Shown here one piece after another: positions 34,694-43,990 of a stretch of DNA of 47,980 nt (its first letter is position 1; every line of letters begins with the position of its first letter). Made by a program: the position numbers and the translations under genes. Source of the DNA: Draconibacterium orientale (GTDB taxonomy: Bacteria > Bacteroidota > Bacteroidia > Bacteroidales > JAADGE01); contig DYMH01000008.1 in NCBI GenBank assembly GCA_020721645.1, positions 1 to 47,980 of the forward strand, given 5' to 3'. The notes beneath the pieces are model-generated. The model did not search any database. It had not been told where the DNA came from and saw only the letters and a program-made list of their open reading frames with translations.

Positions 34694-35941
34694 TTATTTG
34701 CCGTTCAATAATGTGTCGTTCGTGTTTATCGAATAATCGGCTTTGATACCAAGCTTGACCCCAAATTTGTAGTATGAATACATTTTTATAAAATGGCTTG
34801 TCGAAGAGTTAAAGGTATTGAGTTTGGCGACTAAAATTAATTTTGAAGCATGATGTTGTTTTAATAGATCAACACGTGCGTTATCAATGGTAATCAAAAG
34901 TCGACTTTCCTGTGGAATTGTTACGACTCCGGCAGCATCAGTTTGTGCAGGTTTCAGATGCCAACCTGCATTCGTTATATTCGGGTCGCTCATATCTGTG
35001 AAAATAGAATCTACCAGAAATCCAATCTCTCCGGTATTTGTTGTATCTGCAAAATATATCTGCGAAACAGCATCTAATGGAAATCCGTTTTTGAAAAATA
35101 TTTTAAGTGTTGCCGATTGTATCTGACTGTATGTTCCTGTTTCCCATTCAAAATCGATGGTATCGCCCATGACTAAATCTTCGAGACGTGCGTCTATGGG
35201 TAAATCGATATCGGCATCAAATTTTATTTTTTCGTTCCCCGTCATTGCGAAAGCGGCATTTTGGTTTTCGTTACTTCCCACAGTAACTGCAAAAGAGACA
35301 TATTTGGGTATTGGTGAGAATACATCCGGCAAAACGGGAATTTCATTTTTATCAATCAAAATATTGGTGTTGATAATTTGTCCTGCTTGGGTGGGAGCAA
35401 GAATTGTGTAATTTTTGTCTTGTGTGTTGGAAAGCACGCTGCCGTCTCCGGTATGAAAAGTGAGAGTATCTAATCTGAAATAAGTAACCACCGGTATTTC
35501 GTTGAAAAATTTTAAGGTGATTTTTGGGTCTCTGAAAAATAGATGCCCATCGAACATTTTGGAATAGACTTTTAATTCCTGTAAATCGCTGTGAACATCG
35601 ATACTGTCGGCAGTAACCGGATAATTTATCGGTGTTGGGTATGGCAAATCAGGATAGATTTGCGAAACCGAATATTCTGCCACATGAAAATACATTCGCA
35701 GATGTACTAAATTGTTTTCATCGGCTTCAATCCAAAGCGAAGAATCGGTTTCGGGGAAAAAATTACCCAAAGTCAGCTCTGTATTTAAAATTGGGGCAGC
35801 AACAGTTCCCTCAAAAAGCATGGAATCGGTACTGAGTTTATCAATTTCGTCGAAAGTAAAATTTTTTCGACACGAAAATATCAACATGGACAAAATTACG
35901 ATGCCGAACGATATTTTCAATAGATGTGGAAATTTGTTCAT
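34694..35941 (-). CDS. Lipoprotein of unknown function
   Basis: A 415-residue protein with a lipoprotein signal peptide (IVILSMLIFSC, Cys24). The remainder is beta-rich without recognisable motifs: residues 35-200 contain LFEGTVAAPILNTELTLGNF and a region describing strand-turn-strand units, and the C-terminus FIKMYSYYKFGVKLGIKADY suggests a strand-rich ending. It lies between the 924-residue membrane protein gene (31-base gap) and the DUF5723 gene (34-base gap), so it probably works with them at the envelope. Confidence 0.72.
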   Translation of the reverse strand: MNKFPHLLKISFGIVILSMLIFSCRKNFTFDEIDKLSTDSMLFEGTVAAPILNTELTLGNFFPETDSSLWIEADENNLVHLRMYFHVAEYSVSQIYPDLPYPTPINYPVTADSIDVHSDLQELKVYSKMFDGHLFFRDPKITLKFFNEIPVVTYFRLDTLTFHTGDGSVLSNTQDKNYTILAPTQAGQIINTNILIDKNEIPVLPDVFSPIPKYVSFAVTVGSNENQNAAFAMTGNEKIKFDADIDLPIDARLEDLVMGDTIDFEWETGTYSQIQSATLKIFFKNGFPLDAVSQIYFADTTNTGEIGFLVDSIFTDMSDPNITNAGWHLKPAQTDAAGVVTIPQESRLLITIDNARVDLLKQHHASKLILVAKLNTFNSSTSHFIKMYSYYKFGVKLGIKADYSINTNDTLLNGK

Positions 35942-35972
35942 AATAAATATATTAATGTTAAAATGCAGTTTT

Positions 35973-38747
35973 TTAATATAGGGGATATTTGTACAAATAT
36001 TGTTTTTGATTGCCGGTGATTACGGAGAAATCTTCATTTTTATCAAACTGTAATATAATAAAAGGTGTGTTTCCTTCGTGGGGGAATTTTTCTGTGAACT
36101 TTCCGTTAGCATCAAATAGATAAATTTTATTTTCACTTCTTGATACAACGCCTATTTTAACTTGTTTTTCCGAAATATTCCACAACATAGGAGCATCGGA
36201 AATTGTGTTATTAAATTTATACGAGAATATTTCGGTATTGTTTCTGTCGAACACAACAATTTCGTTTTTATTTAGGAATATAAATTCCTGTTTATTATCG
36301 CCGTTAATATCAATATAACTAAAATAATGTTCCGGGAAACAGTTTTTTAGTGTCATTTTCTTAACAGTTCCATTGAGATAAATAAAATGAACATCTCCGG
36401 AAGCATTGGTTGTAACAAAACGAGCTTTGGAGGTTTCGGTATCGGGCTCAAGAAAAAACTTCACATGAGTTCCGGTTGGAAAATCGGCAGCCGGTTTGAC
36501 ACGTACATTCCCGTTGCGGTCGAGTATATATATTTTTTGTCTGTCGGCAAAGATAATGTAATCTTTTCCTTTATACGAAAAATATTGAAGCGGATTGAGC
36601 ACCGGTTTGCTTGTTTTAGAAAATTTCCAACCGCCGATAGCATCGGCATTGATATTTAAGAGACTGATTTTATTGTTTATTGTTGCAAGCAGGATACGAT
36701 AATTTCGATTTTTATCGTAGTCGAAAACAGAAATTCCGCAACTGGCTTTTGTTTTTAGTTTTACCGGATAAGGTCCAACATTTTGAGCATTTCTGTCGAA
36801 TAAATAGAGCGTTTCTCGCGTATTGAACAGATATTGCAATTTGCCTGTTTTATAATAATCTACTTGATGGATATTATCTAAGATTTTACCGTCTAATTTT
36901 CTTTTCCAAACAATTTTACCATCTTTATCAATTAAATAAAGCATATTTCGCCTGTCCTGAATCAGAATTTCTTTTTCTCCGGTGATATGATTTTTTACTT
37001 CAAAAGGAACAGCATTTTGAAGAGTATCCAAACGGCACTCCCAAATTGTTCCGTTGCCGCTTTCGAGCTTTCCGCTAAAATTTATAAATGCTGTTGCATT
37101 CATTTTCCCGGAATTGCCTGAAAACTGAAATACCGGACCTCTGAATTTACGTAAAAACTGAGCATTTTTATTGATTTTATCGAAGATTTCCGTATTCAAC
37201 ATTTTTTGCCACAAACTCAATGAATGTGCTGCATCAGAATATACGGTAAGGTTCGATTTTTGTGAAATTGATTCAAATAATGATTTGCAGTCGCTGCGAT
37301 TTTCAAATGTATTACCGGATTGATATGTCTCAAAAAAGCTTCTTAGTGCCGGAATTGAGTTTCCGAAAACAAGCCAATTGTCAATTAAAGTATAGGCACC
37401 TGCATGAAAATCGGAGAAAAATTCACCGAAATAATTTTCCATAATTTGCGATGCGGGCCATTTGTGCAATGTTATCGTTTTTCCGTGCGACTCGAAGTCG
37501 ATTGAAAGCATATTCACCGGAATTTTTAATTTTTGTGAATATGCGTGAATAAAAGTATCCAATACTGCTTCCATTTTCGATTTATCAGCCAAATGGGCGA
37601 AAGCATAGGAATTTTGCTCGGTTCCGTTTTTATTAATATCTTCGTAAACCAGAGCCACATTGCCTCCTATGGCATCAATAAAGCGATAATCGGTAATTTT
37701 TACACTATAATCGCGATACATCAATTCAATTTGACGTTTATATGAGTTTAACTGATGTTTTTCGGACAAATAGTGCATATAATTTTTTTGAAACACAGAG
37801 CCTTTATCGAAGTTTAAAATTACGAATGTTGAACTCTTTTCAGGAAAAAATTTGATTACATCGTTAGTCATCGGTTCTTCGTTTGCAAAAACATAAAGAT
37901 ACGAGTTATCAACATTCGCTATTCCTTCGAGATTCAGGTTATTCTCATTGTCCAATGACATTGAATATCCAGCCCATTTTGAAAACTTTGCACAGAATTG
38001 TGCGCTTTTATTAGTCGAATTATCAAAAATGTGTGTACCAATATCACTCAAATTATTAAAATTAATGATGATATTGTTTTTTGATTGACGTGTTGTTTCG
38101 GTATAAATAGTTTTAAAATCCGGGTCGGAAACAATAGAAATATCATTTTTTAATTGGCGAATAGCTCTATTAATCGGAAATTCAGAAGCACTCGAAAGCA
38201 GCAAACCATCGCAAATGGTAAAATAAAATTCCGAATTATTGAGGCGGTGAGCATGTGAATATTTGACATGATAAATTACCGTATTTTCGTATGTGATGAG
38301 CGAAATTTTTGGCTTCGAGGTTTCGAAAGACGTTATAATATCGGCAAAATTTTGTGAAGTATATTCCGGGTTTGCGGCGATGATGTATAAGAAATCTGAT
38401 GAATTTCTTCCACTTGCTTGAAGCGAAATAACTAATTGATTGTCAGAAAATGCATCTTTGAGTTTTTTGTTGTTTTGAAAAAGGGAGTCGAAGAGGATTA
38501 GATTTTTTACAGATTCACGGAAGAGAGAAGATTTTTTTAATTCGACAAACAAAGAAGTGTCTTTAAGTAAAAATTCCGAAAATCTTATAAAATTTTTCGT
38601 ATCCAAAATTACAGCAGCCTCTTGCGGAACAGCATCGATACAATGTGAAATTTTCGGTTGGCGGAACGATAAAATAAGGATAATCGCAGCAATCAGTGCA
38701 ATGAGGACTCCGGAAATCAGCAGAGCTAAACGATTTTTGTCTGTCAT
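35973..38747 (-). CDS. Large membrane-anchored protein with C-terminal propeller-like repeats
   Basis: A 924-residue protein. One N-terminal membrane helix (LALLISGVLIALIAAIILIL, residues 7-26) anchors a long periplasmic part. Residues about 35-560 resemble DUF3352-type domains (AVPQEAAVILDTKNFIRFSE, repeated FANIVTSF-like modules). Residues about 585-915 have repeated units such as LYLIDKDGKIVWKRKL, LYLFDRNAQNV, IYILDRNGNV and IYLFDANGKF, about 40-90 residues apart, consistent with a PQQ- or FG-GAP-like beta-propeller. It starts 13 bases after dusB. The function is unknown. Confidence 0.7.
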   Translation of the reverse strand: MTDKNRLALLISGVLIALIAAIILILSFRQPKISHCIDAVPQEAAVILDTKNFIRFSEFLLKDTSLFVELKKSSLFRESVKNLILFDSLFQNNKKLKDAFSDNQLVISLQASGRNSSDFLYIIAANPEYTSQNFADIITSFETSKPKISLITYENTVIYHVKYSHAHRLNNSEFYFTICDGLLLSSASEFPINRAIRQLKNDISIVSDPDFKTIYTETTRQSKNNIIINFNNLSDIGTHIFDNSTNKSAQFCAKFSKWAGYSMSLDNENNLNLEGIANVDNSYLYVFANEEPMTNDVIKFFPEKSSTFVILNFDKGSVFQKNYMHYLSEKHQLNSYKRQIELMYRDYSVKITDYRFIDAIGGNVALVYEDINKNGTEQNSYAFAHLADKSKMEAVLDTFIHAYSQKLKIPVNMLSIDFESHGKTITLHKWPASQIMENYFGEFFSDFHAGAYTLIDNWLVFGNSIPALRSFFETYQSGNTFENRSDCKSLFESISQKSNLTVYSDAAHSLSLWQKMLNTEIFDKINKNAQFLRKFRGPVFQFSGNSGKMNATAFINFSGKLESGNGTIWECRLDTLQNAVPFEVKNHITGEKEILIQDRRNMLYLIDKDGKIVWKRKLDGKILDNIHQVDYYKTGKLQYLFNTRETLYLFDRNAQNVGPYPVKLKTKASCGISVFDYDKNRNYRILLATINNKISLLNINADAIGGWKFSKTSKPVLNPLQYFSYKGKDYIIFADRQKIYILDRNGNVRVKPAADFPTGTHVKFFLEPDTETSKARFVTTNASGDVHFIYLNGTVKKMTLKNCFPEHYFSYIDINGDNKQEFIFLNKNEIVVFDRNNTEIFSYKFNNTISDAPMLWNISEKQVKIGVVSRSENKIYLFDANGKFTEKFPHEGNTPFIILQFDKNEDFSVITGNQKQYLYKYPLY

Positions 38748-38760
38748 GTCTTTATTTTTT

Positions 38761-39741
38761 TTAAAGATTACAATATTTTATTCTGATTTCTTCCAAAGTA
38801 TTTAATATTTCTTGAGGATTATCCAAAGTTACCAATTTAAGTCGAAATGCTTTAAAATCGGGCAAACCTCTGAAATACAACGAAAAATGTCGCCTCATTT
38901 CAAAAATTCCGCGAGGAAATCCTTTTAATTCGAGCGATTTCTTAAATTGAAGAGCAGCGGTATCAATGATTTCTGTCAATGGCGGCGATTGTAATATATC
39001 TCCGGTTGCCAGATAGTGTTTAATTTCTTTGAAAATCCATGGCTTTCCAATTGTCCCGCGTCCAATCATAATTGCATCGACACCAAAGGTATCAAATTTT
39101 TCTTTTGCACCCATTCCGTCAATTACATCGCCGTTTCCGATAATCGGAATTTTGATTCTTGGATTATTTTTAACTTTTCCGATAAGTGTCCAATCCGAAA
39201 TTCCCTTATATAACTGATTTCGTGTTCTTCCATGTATGGTTAAAGCCTGAATACCAACATCTTGCAGTCGTTCTGCAACTTCTTCTATCACCAAACTATC
39301 GACATCCCAGCCCAATCTTGTTTTTACGGTAACAGGGAGATTAACGGCTTTAACAATTTCGGAAGTCATTTCAACCATTTTTGGTATATCGCGGAGCATA
39401 CCGGCACCTGCCCCCCGCCCTGCGATTTTTTTTACGGGGCAGCCAAAATTGATATCAATCAAATCGGGCTTAACCGTTTCGGCTATTCGTGCCGATTCTC
39501 TCATGGCGTTGATGTCGTGTCCGTATAATTGAATACCAATGGGGCGTTCGGAATCGCTGATTTCCAGCTTTTTCATGCTTTTTTTAATATTGCGAACGAT
39601 TGCTTCGGACGCAATAAATTCTGTATAGAGCATATCAGCTCCATTGTTTTTGCAGATGAAGCGAAACGATGAATCGGTAACATCTTCCATAGGTGCAAGG
39701 AAAAGCGATTGGGGTGCAAATTCAAGAGAGCCGATTTTCAA
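38761..39741 (-). CDS. dusB: tRNA-dihydrouridine synthase (DusB-like)
   Basis: A 326-residue TIM-barrel flavoprotein with LAPMEDVTD (15-23) at the FMN site, the catalytic Cys101 in DINFGCPVKKIAGRGAG, KTRLGWD, IHGRTRNQLYKG and GNGDVID. It reduces uridines in tRNA with NADPH. The assignment to DusB rather than DusA/C rests on the GCPVKKI motif and length. It is upstream of the envelope genes with only 13 bases between, so it is probably co-transcribed with them. Confidence 0.93.
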   Translation of the reverse strand: MKIGSLEFAPQSLFLAPMEDVTDSSFRFICKNNGADMLYTEFIASEAIVRNIKKSMKKLEISDSERPIGIQLYGHDINAMRESARIAETVKPDLIDINFGCPVKKIAGRGAGAGMLRDIPKMVEMTSEIVKAVNLPVTVKTRLGWDVDSLVIEEVAERLQDVGIQALTIHGRTRNQLYKGISDWTLIGKVKNNPRIKIPIIGNGDVIDGMGAKEKFDTFGVDAIMIGRGTIGKPWIFKEIKHYLATGDILQSPPLTEIIDTAALQFKKSLELKGFPRGIFEMRRHFSLYFRGLPDFKAFRLKLVTLDNPQEILNTLEEIRIKYCNL

Positions 39742-39860
39742 TTGTGATGTTTTTGTATATTTTCACAAATTTCATAAAAAATTGATTTTTTTCAAAATCC
39801 CGAAATTTAGGAAATATAAATTTAACGTTCTGTAAAATACACGAATTTAATAAATATAAA

Positions 39861-39885
39861 AAAGGCGATACAAAGTAACGCCTTT
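39861..39885 (-). terminator. Terminator after tRNA-Lys
   Basis: A 7-bp stem AAAGGCG / CGCCTTT with an 11-base loop, followed on the minus strand by a run of six Ts. It is 4 bases from the tRNA 3' end and ends the pepP-dtd-mazG-like-tRNA unit. Confidence 0.85.
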
Positions 39886-39889
39886 CGAG

Positions 39890-39962
39890 TCGGCTCGGTG
39901 GGGCTCGAACCCACGACCCCGAGATTAAGAGTCACGTGCTCTGCCAACTGAGCTACGAGCCG
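39890..39962 (-). tRNA. tRNA-Lys (CTT anticodon)
   Basis: 73 bases read on the minus strand. The acceptor stem is CGGCTCG / CGAGCCG, the D stem GCTC / GAGC, the anticodon loop CTCTTAA with anticodon CTT, and the T arm GTGGG TTCGAGC CCCAC; the discriminator is A and CCA is not encoded. The anticodon stem has one U-U mismatch (positions 29 and 41). It lies 19 bases after the mazG-like stop and has its own terminator, so it is probably processed from the pepP-dtd-mazG-like transcript. Confidence 0.95.
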
Positions 39963-39981
39963 TTCTGGCTGCAAAGGTACA

Positions 39982-40335
39982 TTAATTTTTTAATTTTATG
40001 TTGTCTTGATGCCGATTTTCATCGCGTTGTGTTTTTTTTTCAATATTTTTAATAAATGCTTCGGTTAAATCAATTCCGGTTTGGTTTGCCAAACAAATTA
40101 AAACCCAAAGTACATCTGCCATTTCATCGCCGAGATTTTTTTCTTCTTCTTGATTTTTGAAAGACTGTTCTCCATATTTTCGGGCAACAATTCGAGCCAA
40201 TTCTCCAAGCTCTTCGGTAAGTATTGCCATGTTAGTCAGCTCGTTAAAATATCGTACGCCGTACTTTTTTATCCAGTCATCAACAAGTTTTTGAGCTGTA
40301 CGAATACTAATATTCTCATTTGAATTGATATTCAT
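39982..40335 (-). CDS. MazG-like nucleotide pyrophosphohydrolase
   Basis: A 117-residue single-domain all-alpha NTP pyrophosphohydrolase. The metal-binding motifs are EELGE (41-45) and DEMAD (70-74, with E71 and D74), the EExxE and ExxD pattern of MazG-type proteins. Such enzymes cleave NTPs or dNTPs to NMP and pyrophosphate and may clear damaged or alarmone-related nucleotides. Its start overlaps the dtd stop by 4 bases. Confidence 0.92.
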   Translation of the reverse strand: MNINSNENISIRTAQKLVDDWIKKYGVRYFNELTNMAILTEELGELARIVARKYGEQSFKNQEEEKNLGDEMADVLWVLICLANQTGIDLTEAFIKNIEKKTQRDENRHQDNIKLKN

Positions 40336-40784
40336 TCTCTATTTTTTGAGTCTATAATTATGGTTACCGGACCATCGTTGAGCAAAGAAACTTTCATATC
40401 TGCTCCAAAAATTCCTGTTTTAACCGTATTTTTTATATCCTTTTGAAGCCGGTCAATAAAATTATTGTACAAAGGAATTGCGATTCCGGGCTTTGCTGCT
40501 TTTATATACGACGGACGGTTTCCTTTTTTTGTGCTTGCATGGAGTGTAAACTGACTCACAACCAAGATTTCGCCCTTGGCTTGCTCAATATCGATATTCA
40601 TTACTCCTTCTGAATCCGGAAAAATTCTAAGGTGAATAATTTTTCCAACAATCCATTCAATATCTTCCGGCTTGTCAGCATCTTCAAAACCAACCAATAC
40701 AAGCAATCCGGAACCAATTAGCGATACGGTTTTGGAATCAACAACAACTTCTGCATGGCTAACACGCTGTATGACAACTTTCAT
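40332..40784 (-). CDS. dtd: D-aminoacyl-tRNA deacylase
   Basis: A 150-residue protein of usual length starting MKVVIQRVSHAEVVVD. It has both signature motifs: SQFTLHA (77-83), the Ser-Gln-x-x motif, and NDGPVT (136-141), the Gly-cisPro-type motif. DTD removes D-amino acids and glycine from mischarged tRNAs. It overlaps the mazG-like gene by 4 bases and follows pepP by 34 bases. The tRNA-Lys gene downstream is in the same direction. Confidence 0.95.
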   Translation of the reverse strand: MKVVIQRVSHAEVVVDSKTVSLIGSGLLVLVGFEDADKPEDIEWIVGKIIHLRIFPDSEGVMNIDIEQAKGEILVVSQFTLHASTKKGNRPSYIKAAKPGIAIPLYNNFIDRLQKDIKNTVKTGIFGADMKVSLLNDGPVTIIIDSKNRE

Positions 40785-40818
40785 GGAAAGATAAAAAGAT
40801 TTTTTTTGTTCCGATAGA

Positions 40819-42204
40819 TTATTCCATAATTTTTTCTACATCTTCGACTGTTTTAGGAATCGGCTTACCGAGAACTCGATAGGAATTTTCGGTAACCAAA
40901 ATATCATCTTCAATCCGAATACCTCCAAATGTTCTGTAACTATCGAGTTTGTTGTAATTGATAAATTGCTCGAATCGTTTTTCGGAACGCCACATATCAA
41001 TTAAGTCGGGAATAAAATAAATTCCGGGTTCTACCGTAATGACAAATCCGGGTTGGAGTTTCCTCGCCAATCGAAGGAAGGCAAGCCCAAATTGGTCGCT
41101 TCGAGTAACTTCTGCATCGTAGCCGACAAAATTTTCACCTAAACTTTCCATGTCGTGAACATCAAGTCCCATCATGTGCCCCAGCCCGTGTGGGAAAAAC
41201 ATGGCGTGTGCTCCTGCTGCAACGGCTTCATCAACATCACCTTTCATAATTCCCAGTTCTTTCAAACCCTGAGCAACAATTCGCGCTGCCCTTAAATGTA
41301 TATCTTTATAAAAAACACCGGGTTTTACAGCTTTTATACTCTCGGTATTAGTTTTTAGAACGATGTTATAAATATCTTTTTGAACTGAACTGTATTTTCC
41401 GCCAACCGGAATCGTTCGTGTAATGTCGCTGCAATAATTCATCACCGATTCACTTCCGGCATCGGTAACCATCAATCTTCCGCTTTGAAGGATATTGGAG
41501 TGATTGTGATTGTGCAGGGTTTGTCCGTCCATACTGAGAATTACGGGGAATGAAACCGGTGCACCGTGCGAAGATGATATGCCTTCGAGTGTTCCGGCGA
41601 TTTGGCGTTCGATAATTCCGGGTTTTGCCATTTTCATGGAAGTGGTGTGCATGAGATAAGCAATATCGACCATTTTGTCGATTTCCTGAATTTCGAGAAG
41701 GTCTTTGATAGACCTCAACGAAACGATTGCACTGATTAAATCGACCGAGGATTTTTCTTTAAGTTGAGAAATATCAAAACGAAGAAGGCTGTGAAGTAAA
41801 ATTTTAATTTCAGACCGATAAGGTGGTGCATAATGTATTTTTTGTCCTTTTTGTTGTGCATTTTTCAGAAAATCTTCTAATTTTGAAAAAGGGAAAGAAT
41901 TTTCAACACCAACGGAAGCTGCAAGCTCTTGCATCAAAGGTTGTTTGCCCATCCAAATAATATCGTCCATATCGGCATCGTTTCCGAACAGATATTCTTT
42001 ACCGGTGTTGCAATCAATAACAGCTGCTAAATCGGGTTGCGATAATCCGAAAAAATAAAGAAAATTGCTGTCTTGCCTAAATGTGTATGTGTTTGCAGGA
42101 TAATTGTAAGGAACTTCGGTATTTCCGGGGAAAAAGAGAAGTCCAACTTTTATTTTTTGAACAAGAGTATTTCGTCTTTGTTTATAAATGTTTGCTGCGA
42201 ACAT
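40819..42204 (-). CDS. pepP: Xaa-Pro aminopeptidase (aminopeptidase P type)
   Basis: A 461-residue M24-family peptidase. The N-terminal ~170 residues form the creatinase-like domain, and the catalytic pita-bread domain follows with all five metal ligands in their motifs: Asp in VTDAGSESVMNY, Asp in CSDITRT, His in HGLGHMMGLDVHD, Glu in VTVEPGIYF and Glu in GGIRIEDDILVTE. It removes the N-terminal residue before proline. It is first in a unit with dtd and the mazG-like gene and has a good promoter upstream. Confidence 0.93.
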   Translation of the reverse strand: MFAANIYKQRRNTLVQKIKVGLLFFPGNTEVPYNYPANTYTFRQDSNFLYFFGLSQPDLAAVIDCNTGKEYLFGNDADMDDIIWMGKQPLMQELAASVGVENSFPFSKLEDFLKNAQQKGQKIHYAPPYRSEIKILLHSLLRFDISQLKEKSSVDLISAIVSLRSIKDLLEIQEIDKMVDIAYLMHTTSMKMAKPGIIERQIAGTLEGISSSHGAPVSFPVILSMDGQTLHNHNHSNILQSGRLMVTDAGSESVMNYCSDITRTIPVGGKYSSVQKDIYNIVLKTNTESIKAVKPGVFYKDIHLRAARIVAQGLKELGIMKGDVDEAVAAGAHAMFFPHGLGHMMGLDVHDMESLGENFVGYDAEVTRSDQFGLAFLRLARKLQPGFVITVEPGIYFIPDLIDMWRSEKRFEQFINYNKLDSYRTFGGIRIEDDILVTENSYRVLGKPIPKTVEDVEKIME

Positions 42205-42256
42205 AATTTATATTTTTAGTTAGTGATGTGAAAAAATGTTTTTTTTCGATTGAGTT

Positions 42257-42285
42257 CAAAATTACGAATAAATATCGAAAAACAA
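42257..42285 (-). promoter_or_regulatory. Bacteroidota-type promoter for pepP
   Basis: On the minus strand TTG (42283-42285), an 18-base spacer and TAATTTTG (42257-42264) match the -33/-7 consensus. Transcription would start about 47 bases before the pepP ATG. It lies back to back with the rbfA promoter. Confidence 0.6.
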
Positions 42286-42312
42286 TGAGTTAAGTTATTG
42301 AAGTTTTTTAAT

Positions 42313-42320
42313 TATCTTTG
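42313..42320 (+). promoter_or_regulatory. -7 box for rbfA
   Basis: TATCTTTG matches TAnnTTTG and lies 18 bases before the chosen rbfA ATG, which would give a very short leader. No good -33 TTG is present at the usual spacing. Confidence 0.45.
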
Positions 42321-42338
42321 CCGAAAATAGATTATTGT

Positions 42339-42671
42339 ATGGATTCCACTCGTTTACAAAGAATTTCGCGTTTATTGCAAAAAGAATTGAGCATCATCTT
42401 TCAAAAGAAGAATGATATTTTTCTCAAAAGTATCATTTCGGTTACGGTTGTCCGTGTTTCTGACGATTTAAGCCAAGCTCGTGCATATATCAGTGTTTTT
42501 CCGACAGAAAAAACAGCCGAAGTTTTGTCACTTATTCAACTGAACAGTAAAACGATTCGATATGAATTGTCTCAGATTTTAAAAAATCAGCTTCGTAAAA
42601 TGCCTGAATTATCCTATTTTATTGATGACTCGTTGGACTATGCTGCAAAAATAGACCAACTCCTAAAATAA
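42339..42671 (+). CDS. rbfA: Ribosome-binding factor A
   Basis: A 110-residue protein of usual length. It starts MDSTRLQRISRLLQKELSII and has the KH-like pattern SIISVTVVRVSDDLSQARAY followed by SVFPTEK and RYELSQILKNQLRKMPELSY near the end. RbfA helps mature the 30S subunit during cold growth. An upstream TTG at 42318 would add 7 residues that overlap the -7 box, so ATG at 42339 is preferred. The permease gene follows after 13 bases. Confidence 0.93.
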   Translation: MDSTRLQRISRLLQKELSIIFQKKNDIFLKSIISVTVVRVSDDLSQARAYISVFPTEKTAEVLSLIQLNSKTIRYELSQILKNQLRKMPELSYFIDDSLDYAAKIDQLLK

Positions 42672-42684
42672 TACCGGTCCATAG

Positions 42685-43893
42685 ATGAATCTATCGATAT
42701 ATATTGCTCGGCGATACCTATTTTCTAAGAAATCGCACAATGCTATCAATATTATTTCTTTAATTTCGGTTTCTGTGGTTGCAATATCGACTTCTGCACT
42801 CATTATTATTTTTTCGGTCTTCAACGGGTTCGACGACTTAATTCAAAAAATGCAGAACAATTATGACCCGGATTTGAAAATTATTTCGCGAAAAGGAAAA
42901 GTTTTTTCGATAGACTCCCCAAAATTTGAACAACTCAAAAAGTTGAAAAGCATCGCTGTTTTTGCCGAATCTTTGGAAGATAATGTTTTAGTTAAATTGG
43001 AAGACAGGCAAAAAATTGCAATATTAAAAGGTGTATCCAAAAATTTTAATCATCTCAACAAAATTGATTCACTCATCGTACAGGGTGTTTATTCCACAAG
43101 TTCAGGCACTCAAAAAGCAGGTGTTTTGGGCATCGGACTTGCTTATGCCTTGTCTATAAATATCGATAATTACTCACCAATTTCACTTTGGATTCCCGAA
43201 CGCATTCAGTCCACCATTAGCAATCCGACAGAAATGTTCAATCGAATTTCGATAGTTCCGTCCGGCATAGTATCGGTGGATCAAGAATTTGACGAGCAGT
43301 ATATTATCATCGACATCAGCGGCCTTCGCGAACTCACAGGGCGGTCTGCTAAAGAAGTGAGTGCCGTGGAATTGAAAATTGTAAATGGCGATAATGTAGA
43401 AAAAGTAAAAAAACAAATTTCCGATTTGCTCGGAACAAATTTTTGGGTTAAAGACCGATATGAACAACACGCCTTTCTTTTTAAAATAATGCACACCGAA
43501 AAATGGGCTGTATTTTTCATCTTACTTTTTGTTATCATTATTGCTTCATTCAGCATAACAGGCTCTCTAACCATGCTAATTATCGAGAAAAAAAAGGACA
43601 TTATAACGATGAAAAACCTTGGAGCTTCAAACAGATTGGTGAGCAGAATATTTTTATTTGAAGGTTGGCTGATTTCTGTAATCGGAGCATTATTCGGACT
43701 TATATTAGGCTTTATTATTGTTATATTACAGATAAAATTTCAAATCATACGCTTTCCTGAAAATGGAAATTTCATTATTCAAGCGTATCCCGTTAAATTA
43801 CTTTTTACCGATTTCATTACAACTTTTATATCGGTTTCCACCATTGGATTTTTTATTGCGTTAATTCCTGTTCGCTTAGTAAAAAGGTATTAA
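42685..43893 (+). CDS. ABC transporter permease (FtsX/LolC-E type)
   Basis: A 402-residue membrane protein. One helix near the N-terminus (INIISLISVSVVAISTSALI), a ~230-residue periplasmic domain, and three C-terminal helices (about 270-300, 320-350, 372-395) in an FtsX-like domain (ILLFVIIIASFSITGSLTML). This is the layout of LolC/LolE, which with the ATPase LolD release lipoproteins from the inner membrane. No LolD gene lies beside it. It is probably co-transcribed with rbfA. Other FtsX-type exporters are possible. Confidence 0.88.
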   Translation: MNLSIYIARRYLFSKKSHNAINIISLISVSVVAISTSALIIIFSVFNGFDDLIQKMQNNYDPDLKIISRKGKVFSIDSPKFEQLKKLKSIAVFAESLEDNVLVKLEDRQKIAILKGVSKNFNHLNKIDSLIVQGVYSTSSGTQKAGVLGIGLAYALSINIDNYSPISLWIPERIQSTISNPTEMFNRISIVPSGIVSVDQEFDEQYIIIDISGLRELTGRSAKEVSAVELKIVNGDNVEKVKKQISDLLGTNFWVKDRYEQHAFLFKIMHTEKWAVFFILLFVIIIASFSITGSLTMLIIEKKKDIITMKNLGASNRLVSRIFLFEGWLISVIGALFGLILGFIIVILQIKFQIIRFPENGNFIIQAYPVKLLFTDFITTFISVSTIGFFIALIPVRLVKRY

Positions 43894-43941
43894 GGCTTAT
43901 AAAACCTCTGTAAAATATACATCATTTCAGGGTTATCCAAT

Positions 43942-43970
43942 TTGCGAATTGACTTATTTTACTACTTTTG
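43942..43970 (+). promoter_or_regulatory. Bacteroidota-type promoter for the aminotransferase
   Basis: TTG (43942-43944), an 18-base spacer and TACTTTTG (43963-43970) match the -33/-7 consensus. The ATG at 43991 follows about 15 bases after the expected transcription start. Confidence 0.6.
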
Positions 43971-43990
43971 TACTTCAAAAATATAAAACA

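Noticed and set aside
39890-39962. tRNA pseudogene because of the U-U mismatch in the anticodon stem
   Set aside because: All other stems, loops and conserved positions are intact and the mismatch is at an internal stem position tolerated in tRNAs.
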